Source of the DNA: Magnetococcales bacterium WMHbin3
GTDB lineage: Bacteria; Pseudomonadota; Magnetococcia; Magnetococcales; Magnetaquicoccaceae
NCBI GenBank assembly: GCA_002753185.1
Contig: PDZX01000002.1
Span: 81,241 to 145,240 of the forward strand
Direction: 5' to 3'
Length of the DNA: 64,000 bases
Part shown: positions 51,548 through 61,293 of the stretch, piece by piece
How positions within the stretch are numbered: position 1 is the first letter of the stretch
Layout of the letters: each line of letters opens with the position of its first letter
Notes under the pieces: model-generated
Database searches by the model: none
What the model was told of the DNA's origin: nothing
Seen by the model: the letters and a program-made list of their open reading frames with translations, nothing else
Program-made: the position numbers and the translations under genes

Positions 51548-52900
51548 TCAATGGATCCCCTGGTCGAGCATGGCGTCGGCGACGCGGCGGAAGCCGGCGA
51601 TGTTGGCGCCCATGACCAGATTGTGCACGTCGCCATAGGCGCGGGCGGTCTCCCGGCAGGTTTCGTGAATCTGGCGCATGATGCCGTGCAGCTTGAAATC
51701 CACGGTGTCGAAGTCCCACTGTTCCATGCTGGCGTTCTGGCTCATTTCCAACTGGCTGGTGGCGACACCTCCGGCGTTGGCGGCCTTGGCCGGGCCGAAG
51801 GCGATGTGGGCCTCCTGGAAACGGTGGATCGCCTTCGTGGTGCTGGGCATGTTGGCCCCCTCGCAGACGCAGCGGCAGCCGTTGTTCAGGAGTTCGGCGG
51901 CATCCTCGGCGTTGAGTTCGTTCTGGGTGGCGCAGGGAAAGGCCGCGTCGCACGGGATGCTCCAGACCGGGTGGCGGTGCGCGGGATAATCCTCCAGCGG
52001 CAGATGGCGCGCGCCGGGGCGCTCCTCGAGATAGGCGGTCAGGGGGAGGTGCTGCTCCTCCTTGATCCGTTTCAACAGTTCCACATGGATCCCTTCCGGG
52101 TCGTGGAGGGTTCCGCGGGAGTCGCTGGCGGCCACCACCCTGGCCCCCAGTTGCTGGAGTTTCTCGGTGGTGTAGATGGCCACGTTGCCGGAACCGGAGA
52201 CCGTGCATACCTTTCCTTCCAGCGTCTCCCCCCGTTCGGCGAGCATCTGCTTGGCGAAATAGACCGCGCCATACCCTGTGGCCTCCTTGCGTACCAGTGA
52301 GCCGCCCCAGGAGATCCCCTTGCCGGTCAGGACCCCCTCGTGCCGACCGGTCAGCCGTTTGTACTGGCCGAACAGGTAGCCGATCTCCCGCCCCCCCACG
52401 CCGATATCTCCGGCCGGGACGTCGGTATTGGGGCCGATGTGGCGGTACAGTTCGGTCATGAACGCCTGGCAGAAGCGCATGATCTCCCCATCCGATTTGC
52501 CCTTCGGGTCGAAGTTGGAGCCGCCCTTGGCCCCACCCAGCGGCAGGCCGGTCAGGGCGTTCTTGAAGATCTGCTCGAAGCCCAGAAACAGGATGGTGCC
52601 GGTGGATACCGTGGGGTGAAACCGCAATCCCCCCTTGTAGGGACCCAGCGTGGCGTTGAATTCGATCCGGTACCCCTTGTTGACGCGCACCCGGCCCTCG
52701 TCATCCACCCAGGTGACGCGGAACATGATCTGTCGATCCGGTTCGACCACTCTTTCCAGGATATTGAATTCCTGATATTTTGGTATATCATGTAACAGCG
52801 GACCCAGTGAGTCCAGCACCTCCTCGACCGCCTGGTGAAATTCGGTCTGGGGTGGGGCGGCGGTTTTGATCTTCCGGATGATTTCGGCGGAGTACGACAT
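51548..52900 (-). CDS. gdhA: NADP-type glutamate dehydrogenase
   Basis: A 450-residue enzyme of normal hexameric-GDH length. It contains PYKGGLRFHPTVS near 90, the catalytic Lys region LGGAKGGSNFDPKGKSD near 125, PAGDIGVGGREIGYLFGQY near 165 and the nucleotide site GSGNVAIYTTEKL near 240. It interconverts 2-oxoglutarate, ammonia and glutamate. The start at 52900 has GAGG seven bases upstream; an ATG at 52939 adds an unlikely leader. The three PII proteins elsewhere do not adjoin it. Confidence 0.95.
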   Translation of the reverse strand: MSYSAEIIRKIKTAAPPQTEFHQAVEEVLDSLGPLLHDIPKYQEFNILERVVEPDRQIMFRVTWVDDEGRVRVNKGYRIEFNATLGPYKGGLRFHPTVSTGTILFLGFEQIFKNALTGLPLGGAKGGSNFDPKGKSDGEIMRFCQAFMTELYRHIGPNTDVPAGDIGVGGREIGYLFGQYKRLTGRHEGVLTGKGISWGGSLVRKEATGYGAVYFAKQMLAERGETLEGKVCTVSGSGNVAIYTTEKLQQLGARVVAASDSRGTLHDPEGIHVELLKRIKEEQHLPLTAYLEERPGARHLPLEDYPAHRHPVWSIPCDAAFPCATQNELNAEDAAELLNNGCRCVCEGANMPSTTKAIHRFQEAHIAFGPAKAANAGGVATSQLEMSQNASMEQWDFDTVDFKLHGIMRQIHETCRETARAYGDVHNLVMGANIAGFRRVADAMLDQGIH

Positions 52901-52990
52901 CTCTTGACCTCTGTTTCGATGTGGATGATAAATGCCCATGATATGTCATTCCGGCGCATGTCACAATCCATCCTCACGCCATGGTGCGTC

Positions 52991-55900
52991 ATGAAATTAC
53001 TCGACTCCCTCCCTTTCCGGATCAAGCTGTTGCTGATCCTGCTGATTCCCCTGGTCGGCCTGGCGGCGTTGGGGGGGGCGGGCATCCATGAAAAACGGCT
53101 CCTGATGCAGCGCATGGAACGGATGAACCGTTTTACCGGCCTGGTCATCCGGATCAGTGATCTGGTGCATGACCTCCAGAAGGAACGGGGCATGTCCGCC
53201 GGGTATCTGGGCAGTGGCGGCAGCCGTTTCCAGGTCGAACTGGCGCGGCAAAGGGGGATGGTGGACGAACGGGTGGCGCGCATCCGCCCGGATGCCGGAG
53301 CGGACCATGGGGAGATCGGCCGGGAGGCCGGGGGGGGGTTGCAGGCCGCCCTGGATGCCCTGCAAGGGCTTCCCGCCGAGCGCGAGCGGGTGGACGGCCT
53401 GGAAGCGGATGTCAACCGCATCCTGGACGCCTACAACGGCATCATCGAGCATCTCCTGCTGACGGTGCATCATCTCTCCTCCCTTGCGGCCACGGTGGAA
53501 ATCGCCAGCCGGACGCGCAACTATCACACCTTTCTGCAGGGCAAGGAGCAGGCCGGGCTGGAGCGGGCCATCATCACCAATGCCCTGTCCACCCGGCGTT
53601 TTTCGTCGCGGATACAACTTCGGTTCCATGGCCTCGTCGCCGGGCAGGCGACCCTGTTCGGGATGTTTCGCGCCCTGGCCTCTCCAGAGAAGCGGGCGAT
53701 GCTCGACGAGATCATGGCAACACCGGAGGTCCGGGAGGTGGAGCGGATGCGGGAGTTGCTCTTCGCCGCCGATCCCCCGCATGGCCCCGCCGGGATCGAT
53801 GCCCAGGCGTGGTTCGACGTGGTCACCATGAAGATCGACCACCTCAAGAATCTGGAGGATCGGCTGGCCGGGGAGTTGCTGGCCCGCAGCGCCGAGGTCA
53901 GGAACGCGGCCAAACGGAGTTTTCTCGCTTATTCGTTGTTCAGTCTGGCCTGCGTCGGCCTGGCGGTCGGCTTCGGACTGGTCGTGGTCCGGGGGCTGCG
54001 CGACAAGACCGACCGGATCCTGGCGCTCAACGAGCGGGTCGCCGCCGGCGATCTGAACGCCCGCATCCCCCTGGGGCGGGATGCCAGCCTGGATGAACTC
54101 GACCGCATCGCCGACTCCCTGAACATCATGGTGGAAGGGCTGGAGAACGCCATGCGGGCGCATCGGCAGGCCATGATTACGCTGGCGTCCAGGGAGAACC
54201 AGATCCGTTCCGTGGTGGATACCGCGCCGGACGCCATCCTCTCCCTGAACCGGGAAGGGATGATCGAGTCGATCAATCCCGTGGGCGAAAATCTGTTCGG
54301 CTATTATCCGGGTTCCCTGCCAGGTCGCTCCATCGATGTCCTGATCCCCGGATTTCGCCCGGAACGGAAGCAGCCAGGCAGGGAGCACCTGAACATCGAA
54401 ATGGAAGGGGTCTGCCAGGACGAGGGGACCTTTCCGGTGGAAATTTCCCTGAGCCGTTTCACGGACGAGGTGGGAAAACCCCGTTTCACCCTGATCGTGA
54501 AGGATATCACCGAACGCAAGCAGGTCAAGAACGCCCTCGCCAAGGCCTACGCCGAACTCGAGGAGCGGGTGCGCGAGCGGACCAGGGAACTGGAAATGAC
54601 CAACAAGCGCCTGTTCGCCGAAATCGACGAGCGGATTCGCGCCGAGCAGGGGCTGGTGCTGGCCGCCAAGGTGTTCGAAACCGCCGCCGAGGGGATCGTG
54701 ATCACCGATGCCCAGGTCAGGATCATCAAGGTCAACGAGGCCTTCACCGCCATCAGCGGATATTCCGCCGAGGAGCTGTTCGGCACCAATCCCAAGCGCA
54801 TGCAATCCGGTCGTCACGACGCCGAATTCTACAAGGCCATGTGGAAGGGGATCCGCGAGACCGGCTCCTGGTCCGGGGAGATCTGGAACCGCCGCAAGAA
54901 CGGCGAGGTCTTTCCGCAACGTCTTTCCATCTCGACGGTCTGGAATTCCCGGGACGAATTGACCCACTACGTGGGGATCTTCGCCGACATCACCCATCTC
55001 AAGGAGACCGAACGGCGCCTGGAGAGGATGGCCTATTTCGACGCCCTCACCCAATTGCCCAACCGGCTGCTGTTCCGGGACCGCCTGCAGCACGAGTTGG
55101 ACAAGAAGACCCGCCATGATTTCCAGGTGGCGGTGCTGTTCATCGATCTGGACCGGTTCAAGCACGTCAACGATTCGCTGGGTCATTCCGCCGGGGATCA
55201 GCTTCTGGTGGAGGTGGCGGAGCGGATCCGGAAATGTCTGCGCAAGTACGACACCGCCGCCCGGCTGGGCGGGGACGAATTCGCCGCGATCATCACCGGC
55301 CTGAAGAGCGGACGCGATGCCGCCCCGGTGGCGCGCAAGATCATCGAATCCCTCAAGAACTCCTTCATGCTGAGCGGCCATGAGGTGTTCATCGGCGGCA
55401 GCATCGGCATCAGCATCTTTCCTGTCGATGGCGAGGATTTCGAAACCCTCACCAAGCATGCCGACATCGCCATGTACAAGGCCAAGGAGAGCGGCCGGGG
55501 GGTATTCAAGTTCTTCGGCGACGCCTTCGACACCGGGGTGCATAATCAGCTCGCCCTGGAGAACAAGCTGCGCCAGGGTTTGAAGAACGACGAATTCGTC
55601 GTCTACTATCAGCCCAAGGTGGATCTGGCCACCGGCGCGATTTCCGGCATGGAGTCCCTGGTGCGCTGGATCCCCAGGGATGGCGCCATGGTGTCGCCGG
55701 CCCAGTTCATCCCGTTGGCCGAGGAGACCGGTCTCATCCTGGCCCTGGGCGCCTGGATCCTGCGCGAGGCCTGCGAGAAGGCCGCCCACTGGCGCCGGGA
55801 GGGGTATCCGGTCAAGATGGCCGTGAACCTTTCCGCCATGCAGTTTCAGAAAAGCGATCTGCTGGAGGTGGTGCGGGTCGTGCTGGAGGAGACCGGCCTG

Positions 55901-56335
55901 CCGCCCGATGCCCTGGAACTGGAGATCACCGAGAGCATGGTGATGGGCAATGTGGAAAAATCCATCGAGCGGATGAACAGCCTGAAATCCCTGGGTCTGA
56001 CCCTGGCGGTGGACGATTTCGGCACCGGCTATTCGTCGTTGAATTACCTCAAGCGGTTTCCCATCGATACCCTCAAGATCGACCAGTCCTTCGTGCGTGA
56101 CCTGAGTCGGGCGCAAGGGGATCTGGCCATCGTGCTGGCCATCATTTCCCTGGGGCAGGCGCTCGGTCTCGACATCGTGGCCGAGGGGGTGGAGACGCGG
56201 GAGCAGGTTGTCATCCTGAAAGAAAAGGGATGTCACGAAATGCAGGGCTATTTTTTCAGCAAGCCGCTGCCCGCCGACGGGATGAGCGCGCTGCTGCGTG
56301 AGGGCAAAAACTTGAACCATCTGATGCGGGAATGA
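52991..56335 (+). CDS. NIT-HAMP-PAS-PAS-GGDEF-EAL membrane receptor
   Basis: A 1114-residue c-di-GMP enzyme. A membrane helix (about 9-30), a periplasmic NIT (nitrate/nitrite-sensing) domain (about 45-300; LVHDLQKERGMSAGYL near 54), a second helix (about 311-335), HAMP (338-390), PAS domains (about 405-525 and 555-675), GGDEF (about 680-845; intact RLGGDEF near 760) and EAL (about 855-1100) follow. The EAL signature reads ESL, but the later catalytic segments DDFGTGYSS and VAEGVET are intact, so both cyclase and phosphodiesterase activity are possible. ATG 52991 gives the best signal-anchor; there is no clear ribosome site. It is divergent from gdhA. Confidence 0.92.
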   Translation: MKLLDSLPFRIKLLLILLIPLVGLAALGGAGIHEKRLLMQRMERMNRFTGLVIRISDLVHDLQKERGMSAGYLGSGGSRFQVELARQRGMVDERVARIRPDAGADHGEIGREAGGGLQAALDALQGLPAERERVDGLEADVNRILDAYNGIIEHLLLTVHHLSSLAATVEIASRTRNYHTFLQGKEQAGLERAIITNALSTRRFSSRIQLRFHGLVAGQATLFGMFRALASPEKRAMLDEIMATPEVREVERMRELLFAADPPHGPAGIDAQAWFDVVTMKIDHLKNLEDRLAGELLARSAEVRNAAKRSFLAYSLFSLACVGLAVGFGLVVVRGLRDKTDRILALNERVAAGDLNARIPLGRDASLDELDRIADSLNIMVEGLENAMRAHRQAMITLASRENQIRSVVDTAPDAILSLNREGMIESINPVGENLFGYYPGSLPGRSIDVLIPGFRPERKQPGREHLNIEMEGVCQDEGTFPVEISLSRFTDEVGKPRFTLIVKDITERKQVKNALAKAYAELEERVRERTRELEMTNKRLFAEIDERIRAEQGLVLAAKVFETAAEGIVITDAQVRIIKVNEAFTAISGYSAEELFGTNPKRMQSGRHDAEFYKAMWKGIRETGSWSGEIWNRRKNGEVFPQRLSISTVWNSRDELTHYVGIFADITHLKETERRLERMAYFDALTQLPNRLLFRDRLQHELDKKTRHDFQVAVLFIDLDRFKHVNDSLGHSAGDQLLVEVAERIRKCLRKYDTAARLGGDEFAAIITGLKSGRDAAPVARKIIESLKNSFMLSGHEVFIGGSIGISIFPVDGEDFETLTKHADIAMYKAKESGRGVFKFFGDAFDTGVHNQLALENKLRQGLKNDEFVVYYQPKVDLATGAISGMESLVRWIPRDGAMVSPAQFIPLAEETGLILALGAWILREACEKAAHWRREGYPVKMAVNLSAMQFQKSDLLEVVRVVLEETGLPPDALELEITESMVMGNVEKSIERMNSLKSLGLTLAVDDFGTGYSSLNYLKRFPIDTLKIDQSFVRDLSRAQGDLAIVLAIISLGQALGLDIVAEGVETREQVVILKEKGCHEMQGYFFSKPLPADGMSALLREGKNLNHLMRE

Positions 56336-56339
56336 AACC

Positions 56340-57647
56340 ATGGCAACCAAGAAAGCATGCATCCTGGTGGTGGACGACTCCCGTTCCGCCCGCGAGTTGA
56401 TCAAGAGCCATCTGGAGCAGGAGGGGTATGCCGTGATCCTGGCCGGCGACGGCAGGGAGGCGGTCAGGAAGTTCCGGGAAGAGGCGTGCGACCTGGTGGT
56501 GATGGACGCCAACATGCCGGTGGTGGACGGATACCGGGCCTGCGCCGAACTCCGGAGGCAGCCCAACGGTCGCGAGGTGGACATCCTCATGGCCACCGCC
56601 TCGGACGACGACGCATCGGTGGAGAAGGCCTTCGCCGTCGGGGCCGATGAGTATATCACCAAGCCGATCCACTGGGTCGTGCTGAAGAAACGGATTCGTC
56701 TCGCCCTGGACAAGCGGCGGGCGCAGGAGGAGGTGGCCGAGGCGCGCGCCCGGATGGAGGCCATCGTCAACACGGCGGCGGACGCCATCATCGTGATCAA
56801 CGCGGCAGGGATCATCGAGTCCGTGAATCTGGCGGCGGTGCGGATGTTCGGTCATTCCATGGCCGAGGCGGTGGGGAGGAACGTCTCCATGCTCATGCCC
56901 TCGCCGCATCGCGAGCAGCATGACGGCTATCTGCGCGCTTATGTGACCACCGGCCAGCGCCGGGTGCTGGGCATGAAACAGGAACTCGTGGCGTGCCGCA
57001 AGGATGGCCGGACCTTCCCGGTGGAACTGACCATCAGCGAGGTGAAGCTGCGTGACCGGGTCCTCTTCACCGGCATCCTGCGGGACATCACGGAACGCAA
57101 GGAGGCGGAACGGCAGATCTACTTTCAGGCCAATTACGATGTGCTCACCGGATTGGCCAACCGTTCCCTCTTCCTGCGCACTCTGGGAGAAGCGATCGCC
57201 GTGGCCAGGCGGCGGGAGCGGGAACTGGCGCTGCTCTTCGTGGATCTGGACCGGTTCAAATGGGTGAACGACACCCTGGGACATTCGGCCGGGGACGATC
57301 TGTTGCGTCTGTCCGCCGACCGCATCCGGGAATCGGTGCGGGAGGGGGATACCCCGGCCCGCCTGGGCGGGGATGAGTTCACCGTCATTCTGCCGGAGAT
57401 TGACCGGGAAGAGGCGATCGGGATCGCCCGCCGCATTCTGGAGCGCATGAACGACAGCTTCCCTCTGGGTGGGGGGGATACCCACATCTCCGGTTCGCTG
57501 GGGGTGGCCTTTTTTCCGGGGGATGCCGGGGACATGAACGGTCTGCTCAAGTGCGCCGACGAGGCCATGTACCGCTCCAAAAAGGCGGGCCGCAATGCTT
57601 GCCATCTTTTCGCGGGCGAATCGTTCGCCATGCCGATGCAATATTGA
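56340..57647 (+). CDS. Response regulator diguanylate cyclase: REC-PAS-GGDEF
   Basis: A 435-residue soluble protein: receiver domain (8-125) with acceptor D56 in VVMDANMPVVDGY, PAS domain (about 138-250) and GGDEF domain (about 262-420) with an intact RLGGDEF near 343. It starts four bases after the NIT-GGDEF-EAL gene, so it is cotranscribed and may receive signals from the same locus. No matching kinase lies next to it; the hybrid kinase at 834 is distant. Confidence 0.92.
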   Translation: MATKKACILVVDDSRSARELIKSHLEQEGYAVILAGDGREAVRKFREEACDLVVMDANMPVVDGYRACAELRRQPNGREVDILMATASDDDASVEKAFAVGADEYITKPIHWVVLKKRIRLALDKRRAQEEVAEARARMEAIVNTAADAIIVINAAGIIESVNLAAVRMFGHSMAEAVGRNVSMLMPSPHREQHDGYLRAYVTTGQRRVLGMKQELVACRKDGRTFPVELTISEVKLRDRVLFTGILRDITERKEAERQIYFQANYDVLTGLANRSLFLRTLGEAIAVARRRERELALLFVDLDRFKWVNDTLGHSAGDDLLRLSADRIRESVREGDTPARLGGDEFTVILPEIDREEAIGIARRILERMNDSFPLGGGDTHISGSLGVAFFPGDAGDMNGLLKCADEAMYRSKKAGRNACHLFAGESFAMPMQY

Positions 57648-57662
57648 TTGGGGGGGTTGGGC

Positions 57663-60047
57663 ATGAAGGGTCTTGCATTGGAATTGCGTTTCAAGGTGAT
57701 GTTGCTGCTGGTGGGCACGCTGCTGGTGCTGGTCGGATTGAGCGGACAGACCACTCTGGGCAAGCTGGCCCAGTCCAGGGAAGCGGCGCTGCAGGCCGGC
57801 CTGGCGGAGGCGGCGGTGTTGACCGGCGCGGTGGTCCACGAACTGCAGAAGGAACGGGGGTTGACCTCCGGCTATTTGTCCAGTGGCCGCAAGCGGTTCC
57901 GACCGGAGTTGGAGGCCCAGCGCGCCAAAACCGACGAGAAGCGCGCCGTCTGGCAAGCCTGGCAGGATCGGGGTGCGTGGCGCGGGCTGGACGTGGCATT
58001 GAGAAAACAGGTGGAGCAGGCGAGTCAGGCCGACGGCGAGGGACTGGCTCGGATCCGCGAGGAGGTGGATGGCGAAAAAGCGGTGGCCAGGGAAATGGTG
58101 GCCAGGTATACGGGGAATATCGCCACGTTTCTGGGGTTGATCGTCGAGCTGCCCAGGCACTCGCGGGAGGTGGTCCTGGCCATGCGCGCCCTGGCCTTCG
58201 CCAATCTGGTGGCCGGCAAGGAGTTGGCGGGACAGGAGCGCGCCCTGTTGATGGCCCTGTTCACCGAGGATCGTTTCGACGAGGCGCGGTTGACCAGATT
58301 CAGCGACCTGGTGGGCGGGCAGGCGATTTATTTTAGAGTGTTACGGGATTTCGCCACCCCACCACAGATGGAACGGATCCAACGGTGGCTCGATGCGCCG
58401 GAGGAGGCGGCGGTGCGCCAGGTGCGCAAGCAGCTCTTCGAGCGTGCCCTGACCGGCGGTTTCGGCGTGGATCCGGCCAAATGGTTCGAGATGGCCACCA
58501 AACGGATCGATGTGATGAAGGATGTGGAAGAGCACCTGGCCCAGGATCTGGCTGGCGAGGCCGAGGGCATGCGCAAGGCGGCTTCGTCCGCCTTTTGGCT
58601 CTATCTGAGCGGAACCGTGGTGGTGGTGGGGGGATTGCTGGTGGTGATGGTGTTCGGCATGCGGACGGTGGCGCTGCGGGTGCAACGGATGCTGGACGGT
58701 CTGGCGGGTCTGCGGCAGGGGGATCTGACCAGCCGGATCGCCGTGGAGGAGAGGCAGGACGAGTTGTCCGCCATCGCCGGTGGGATCAATACCCTGGCCG
58801 CAGCCATGGCGGGCAATCTGCGCACCGTGCGCAAGCAGGCCGATGCTGTGGCCGGGGTGGCCGGGGAGTTCGTGACCTTGCGGGAGCATCTGGATCGTGA
58901 GGCGCAGGCCACCCATTCCCTGGCGCGGGCCGTGGTGGAGGAGAACAGCCGCCTGGACGGGGATTTGCAACAATTGAAGGAGGATATCGACGCGGCGGTG
59001 GAGCGGATCGACCGGGTTTGCCATGCGGCGGAGGATCTGTCGGGCAACGTGACCGGGAGCGCGGCGGCCTCGGAGCAGGCGAGCGCCAATGTGGCGGCCA
59101 TGGCGGCGGCCGCCGAGGAGATGAACGCCAATCTGAACCAGGTCAACGATCATCTCGGCCAGGTCACCCAGGCGGTGGAGAAGGTGGCGCGGGAGGTGGA
59201 CAACCTGGACACCCTCTCCGAGGAGATCCGGGAGCAGTGCCGCACGGCGGAGCATCTGTCGGTGCGGGCCAGCGAGTCGGTGCGGGACACCCTCGCCACC
59301 ATCGAGACCCTGGCGGTTTCCTCGGACGAGATCGGTGAGGTGGTGAAATTGATCAACTCGATTGCCGATCAGACCAACATGCTGGCCCTGAACGCTGCCA
59401 TCGAGGCGGCCGGGGCAGGGGAGGTGGGCAAGGGGTTCGCGGTGGTGGCCGGAGAGGTCAAGGAACTGGCGCGCCAGACCGCAGAGGCCACTCGCCTGAT
59501 CGACGGCAAGACCAGCGATATCCGGGAGCAGACCCGCCAGGTGGTGGAGGCCACGCGCGGGGTGAACGACCTGATCGAACGCATCAGCAGTGGCAATCAG
59601 GCCATCGGCGATGCCGTGGATCATCAGCGCATGGCCGTGGAGGAGATCGGACGTTCCATGGATCGGGTCGCGGATGCCGCCCAGGAGGTGACCCGCAATG
59701 CCGAGGAGCTGGGTCATGCCTCCCAGGAGGTGGCGCGCGGGGCGCAGGAGGCGGCCCTGGGGACCGGGGAGGTCGCCCGCTCGTCCGGGGTGATCGCCGC
59801 CCATGCCGCCGGAGTGGCCGAGGACAGCGGCGTGACCAGGAACAAGGCGGAGTCGATGCGAGGCACTGCCGGCGCGATTTTCGCCGCTTCCACCGAGGTG
59901 CAGATGATGATGCTCAAGACCATGGAACACATGAATGTCCTGATCGATTCCGTGGCGCGGGCCAGTCGTCTGACCGTGGATCTGCGCGCGTCGAGCGAAG
60001 CCCTGCGCAAGAGTCGCGAGGGGTGGACGGTGGGCGCGGAGGAGTAA
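57663..60047 (+). CDS. Methyl-accepting chemotaxis protein with a NIT sensor domain
   Basis: A 794-residue chemoreceptor: membrane helix (about 10-30), periplasmic NIT domain (about 50-300; [16 protein letters not shown] near 56), second helix (about 305-330), HAMP (330-385) and MCP signalling domain (about 500-750) with the hairpin tip [30 protein letters not shown] near 570-600. The tip differs slightly from the usual AARAGE form. I chose the ATG at 57663; a TTG at 57648 is possible. The NIT domain matches that of the upstream GGDEF-EAL receptor. It likely mediates taxis to nitrate or a related ion. Confidence 0.92.
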   Translation: MKGLALELRFKVMLLLVGTLLVLVGLSGQTTLGKLAQSREAALQAGLAEAAVLTGAVVHELQKERGLTSGYLSSGRKRFRPELEAQRAKTDEKRAVWQAWQDRGAWRGLDVALRKQVEQASQADGEGLARIREEVDGEKAVAREMVARYTGNIATFLGLIVELPRHSREVVLAMRALAFANLVAGKELAGQERALLMALFTEDRFDEARLTRFSDLVGGQAIYFRVLRDFATPPQMERIQRWLDAPEEAAVRQVRKQLFERALTGGFGVDPAKWFEMATKRIDVMKDVEEHLAQDLAGEAEGMRKAASSAFWLYLSGTVVVVGGLLVVMVFGMRTVALRVQRMLDGLAGLRQGDLTSRIAVEERQDELSAIAGGINTLAAAMAGNLRTVRKQADAVAGVAGEFVTLREHLDREAQATHSLARAVVEENSRLDGDLQQLKEDIDAAVERIDRVCHAAEDLSGNVTGSAAASEQASANVAAMAAAAEEMNANLNQVNDHLGQVTQAVEKVAREVDNLDTLSEEIREQCRTAEHLSVRASESVRDTLATIETLAVSSDEIGEVVKLINSIADQTNMLALNAAIEAAGAGEVGKGFAVVAGEVKELARQTAEATRLIDGKTSDIREQTRQVVEATRGVNDLIERISSGNQAIGDAVDHQRMAVEEIGRSMDRVADAAQEVTRNAEELGHASQEVARGAQEAALGTGEVARSSGVIAAHAAGVAEDSGVTRNKAESMRGTAGAIFAASTEVQMMMLKTMEHMNVLIDSVARASRLTVDLRASSEALRKSREGWTVGAEE

Positions 60048-60064
60048 GCCCTCCGTCCCCCTGA

Positions 60065-61009
60065 TCAGGCAGTGTGCTGGTTGGCCTTTTCGATCTGTTC
60101 GATCACGATGCGGGCCATGTTGTCCGGCGTGAACTTGGGAATGAAGTCGTCCGCGCCCATCTGGCGGGCTTTGTCTTGATTGGACTTGTTGCTGAGCGAG
60201 CTGTTGATCGCCACGTAGGTCTTGCCGAGTTGCGGATGGTTCTTGACCGTTCTGGTGAAGGTGAAGCCATCCATGACCGGCATTTCGATGTCGGTGAAGA
60301 CCATGGTATAGGGGGTCGAGCCGTCGGGGCGGATGGATTTTTCCAGGAGTGCCAGGGCTTTGGGTGCCTCGTCCACCACGGTGTGGACGATGCCCATCTG
60401 GCCGAGGACCGCCTCGATCAGCAGACAGGCGGCCTTGGAGTCGTCCACGGCCAGGATGTGATGGGTTTTTGCGGTCACCTGTCGCCCTTTTTCCACCAGT
60501 TCCCGCGAGATCTGGATGTCGATGCCCACGATGTCGTTGAGCACCTTTTCCACGTCCAGCAGTTGGATCGGTGTGCCTTCGTGGTAGGTGATGGCGGTCA
60601 GGCAACTGCTTTCGTAGATGTTGCCCGCCGGTTTGATGATCTCCTCCCACCCCTTGGTGACCAGGATGTTGGGCTGGGAGACGAGAAACCCCTGGGTGGT
60701 GCCGCTGTATTCGCAAATCAGGGTGTAACTGATCTTGTTGCGGTAATCCACCGGCTCCAGGCCCAGGTATTCGCTCAGGTCGATCAGGTTGATGGGATGA
60801 CCGCGAAAATTGATCTCGCCCTTGATGGTCGGATGGGAGCGGGGGATGCGGGAAATCTCCCTGGGAGTCTCGACGATCTCGATGATCTTGAAGACATTCA
60901 GGCCGTAAAGCTGCTTGTCGCTGAGATAGAAGGTCAGCATTTCCATCTCGTTGCTCAAGGCCAACTGGGTCCGTTTGTCGATCTCGGCGAACAATTGATC
61001 CTGCTGCAT
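60065..61009 (-). CDS. cheV: CheV chemotaxis coupling protein (CheW-REC)
   Basis: A 314-residue protein: CheW domain (about 20-165, with GLNVFKIIEIVE and RGHPINLIDLSEYLG) and a C-terminal receiver domain (about 185-310) with an acceptor Asp in VFTDIEMPVMDG. CheV couples chemoreceptors to CheA, with phosphorylation adjusting adaptation. The start at 61009 has a GGGGGG site. It converges on the NIT chemoreceptor, its likely partner. Its leader has an 11-bp inverted repeat. Confidence 0.92.
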   Translation of the reverse strand: MQQDQLFAEIDKRTQLALSNEMEMLTFYLSDKQLYGLNVFKIIEIVETPREISRIPRSHPTIKGEINFRGHPINLIDLSEYLGLEPVDYRNKISYTLICEYSGTTQGFLVSQPNILVTKGWEEIIKPAGNIYESSCLTAITYHEGTPIQLLDVEKVLNDIVGIDIQISRELVEKGRQVTAKTHHILAVDDSKAACLLIEAVLGQMGIVHTVVDEAPKALALLEKSIRPDGSTPYTMVFTDIEMPVMDGFTFTRTVKNHPQLGKTYVAINSSLSNKSNQDKARQMGADDFIPKFTPDNMARIVIEQIEKANQHTA

Positions 61010-61038
61010 GGCGTCCCCCCTTTGGTCAAGATGCGTCT

Positions 61039-61084
61039 TGAGTGGTCCCCGCTTTTGCTGTATGTAAGTTCCTGGGACCACTCA
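61039..61084. repeat. 11-bp inverted repeat in the cheV leader
   Basis: TGAGTGGTCCC (61039-61049) is repeated as its exact complement GGGACCACTCA (61074-61084), with 24 bases between, 30-75 bases ahead of the cheV ATG. No T-run follows, so it is more likely an operator or mRNA structure than a terminator. Confidence 0.6.
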
Positions 61085-61293
61085 TTGTCCATGCGATTGG
61101 GGGCAATTTGCAACTGTTTTTTTTCGTTAAACCGCAGCCAGCTTGGGATGTATTGATTTTTTACGTAACTGCCCAGTTACCCTGAGGGAGGGTCATGCAT
61201 CGGTTTGGTGCGCAAACAACTATTTTTTTAAAACCGCTAATATTTTCTTGAATTTGTGGAGGGGTCCATATATGTCCCTAGAATTCCGAAATC

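Noticed and set aside
52997..56815. A 1272-codon minus-strand frame opposite the GGDEF-EAL receptor
   Set aside because: It is a shadow of a gene with intact GGDEF and EAL motifs and shows only biased composition.
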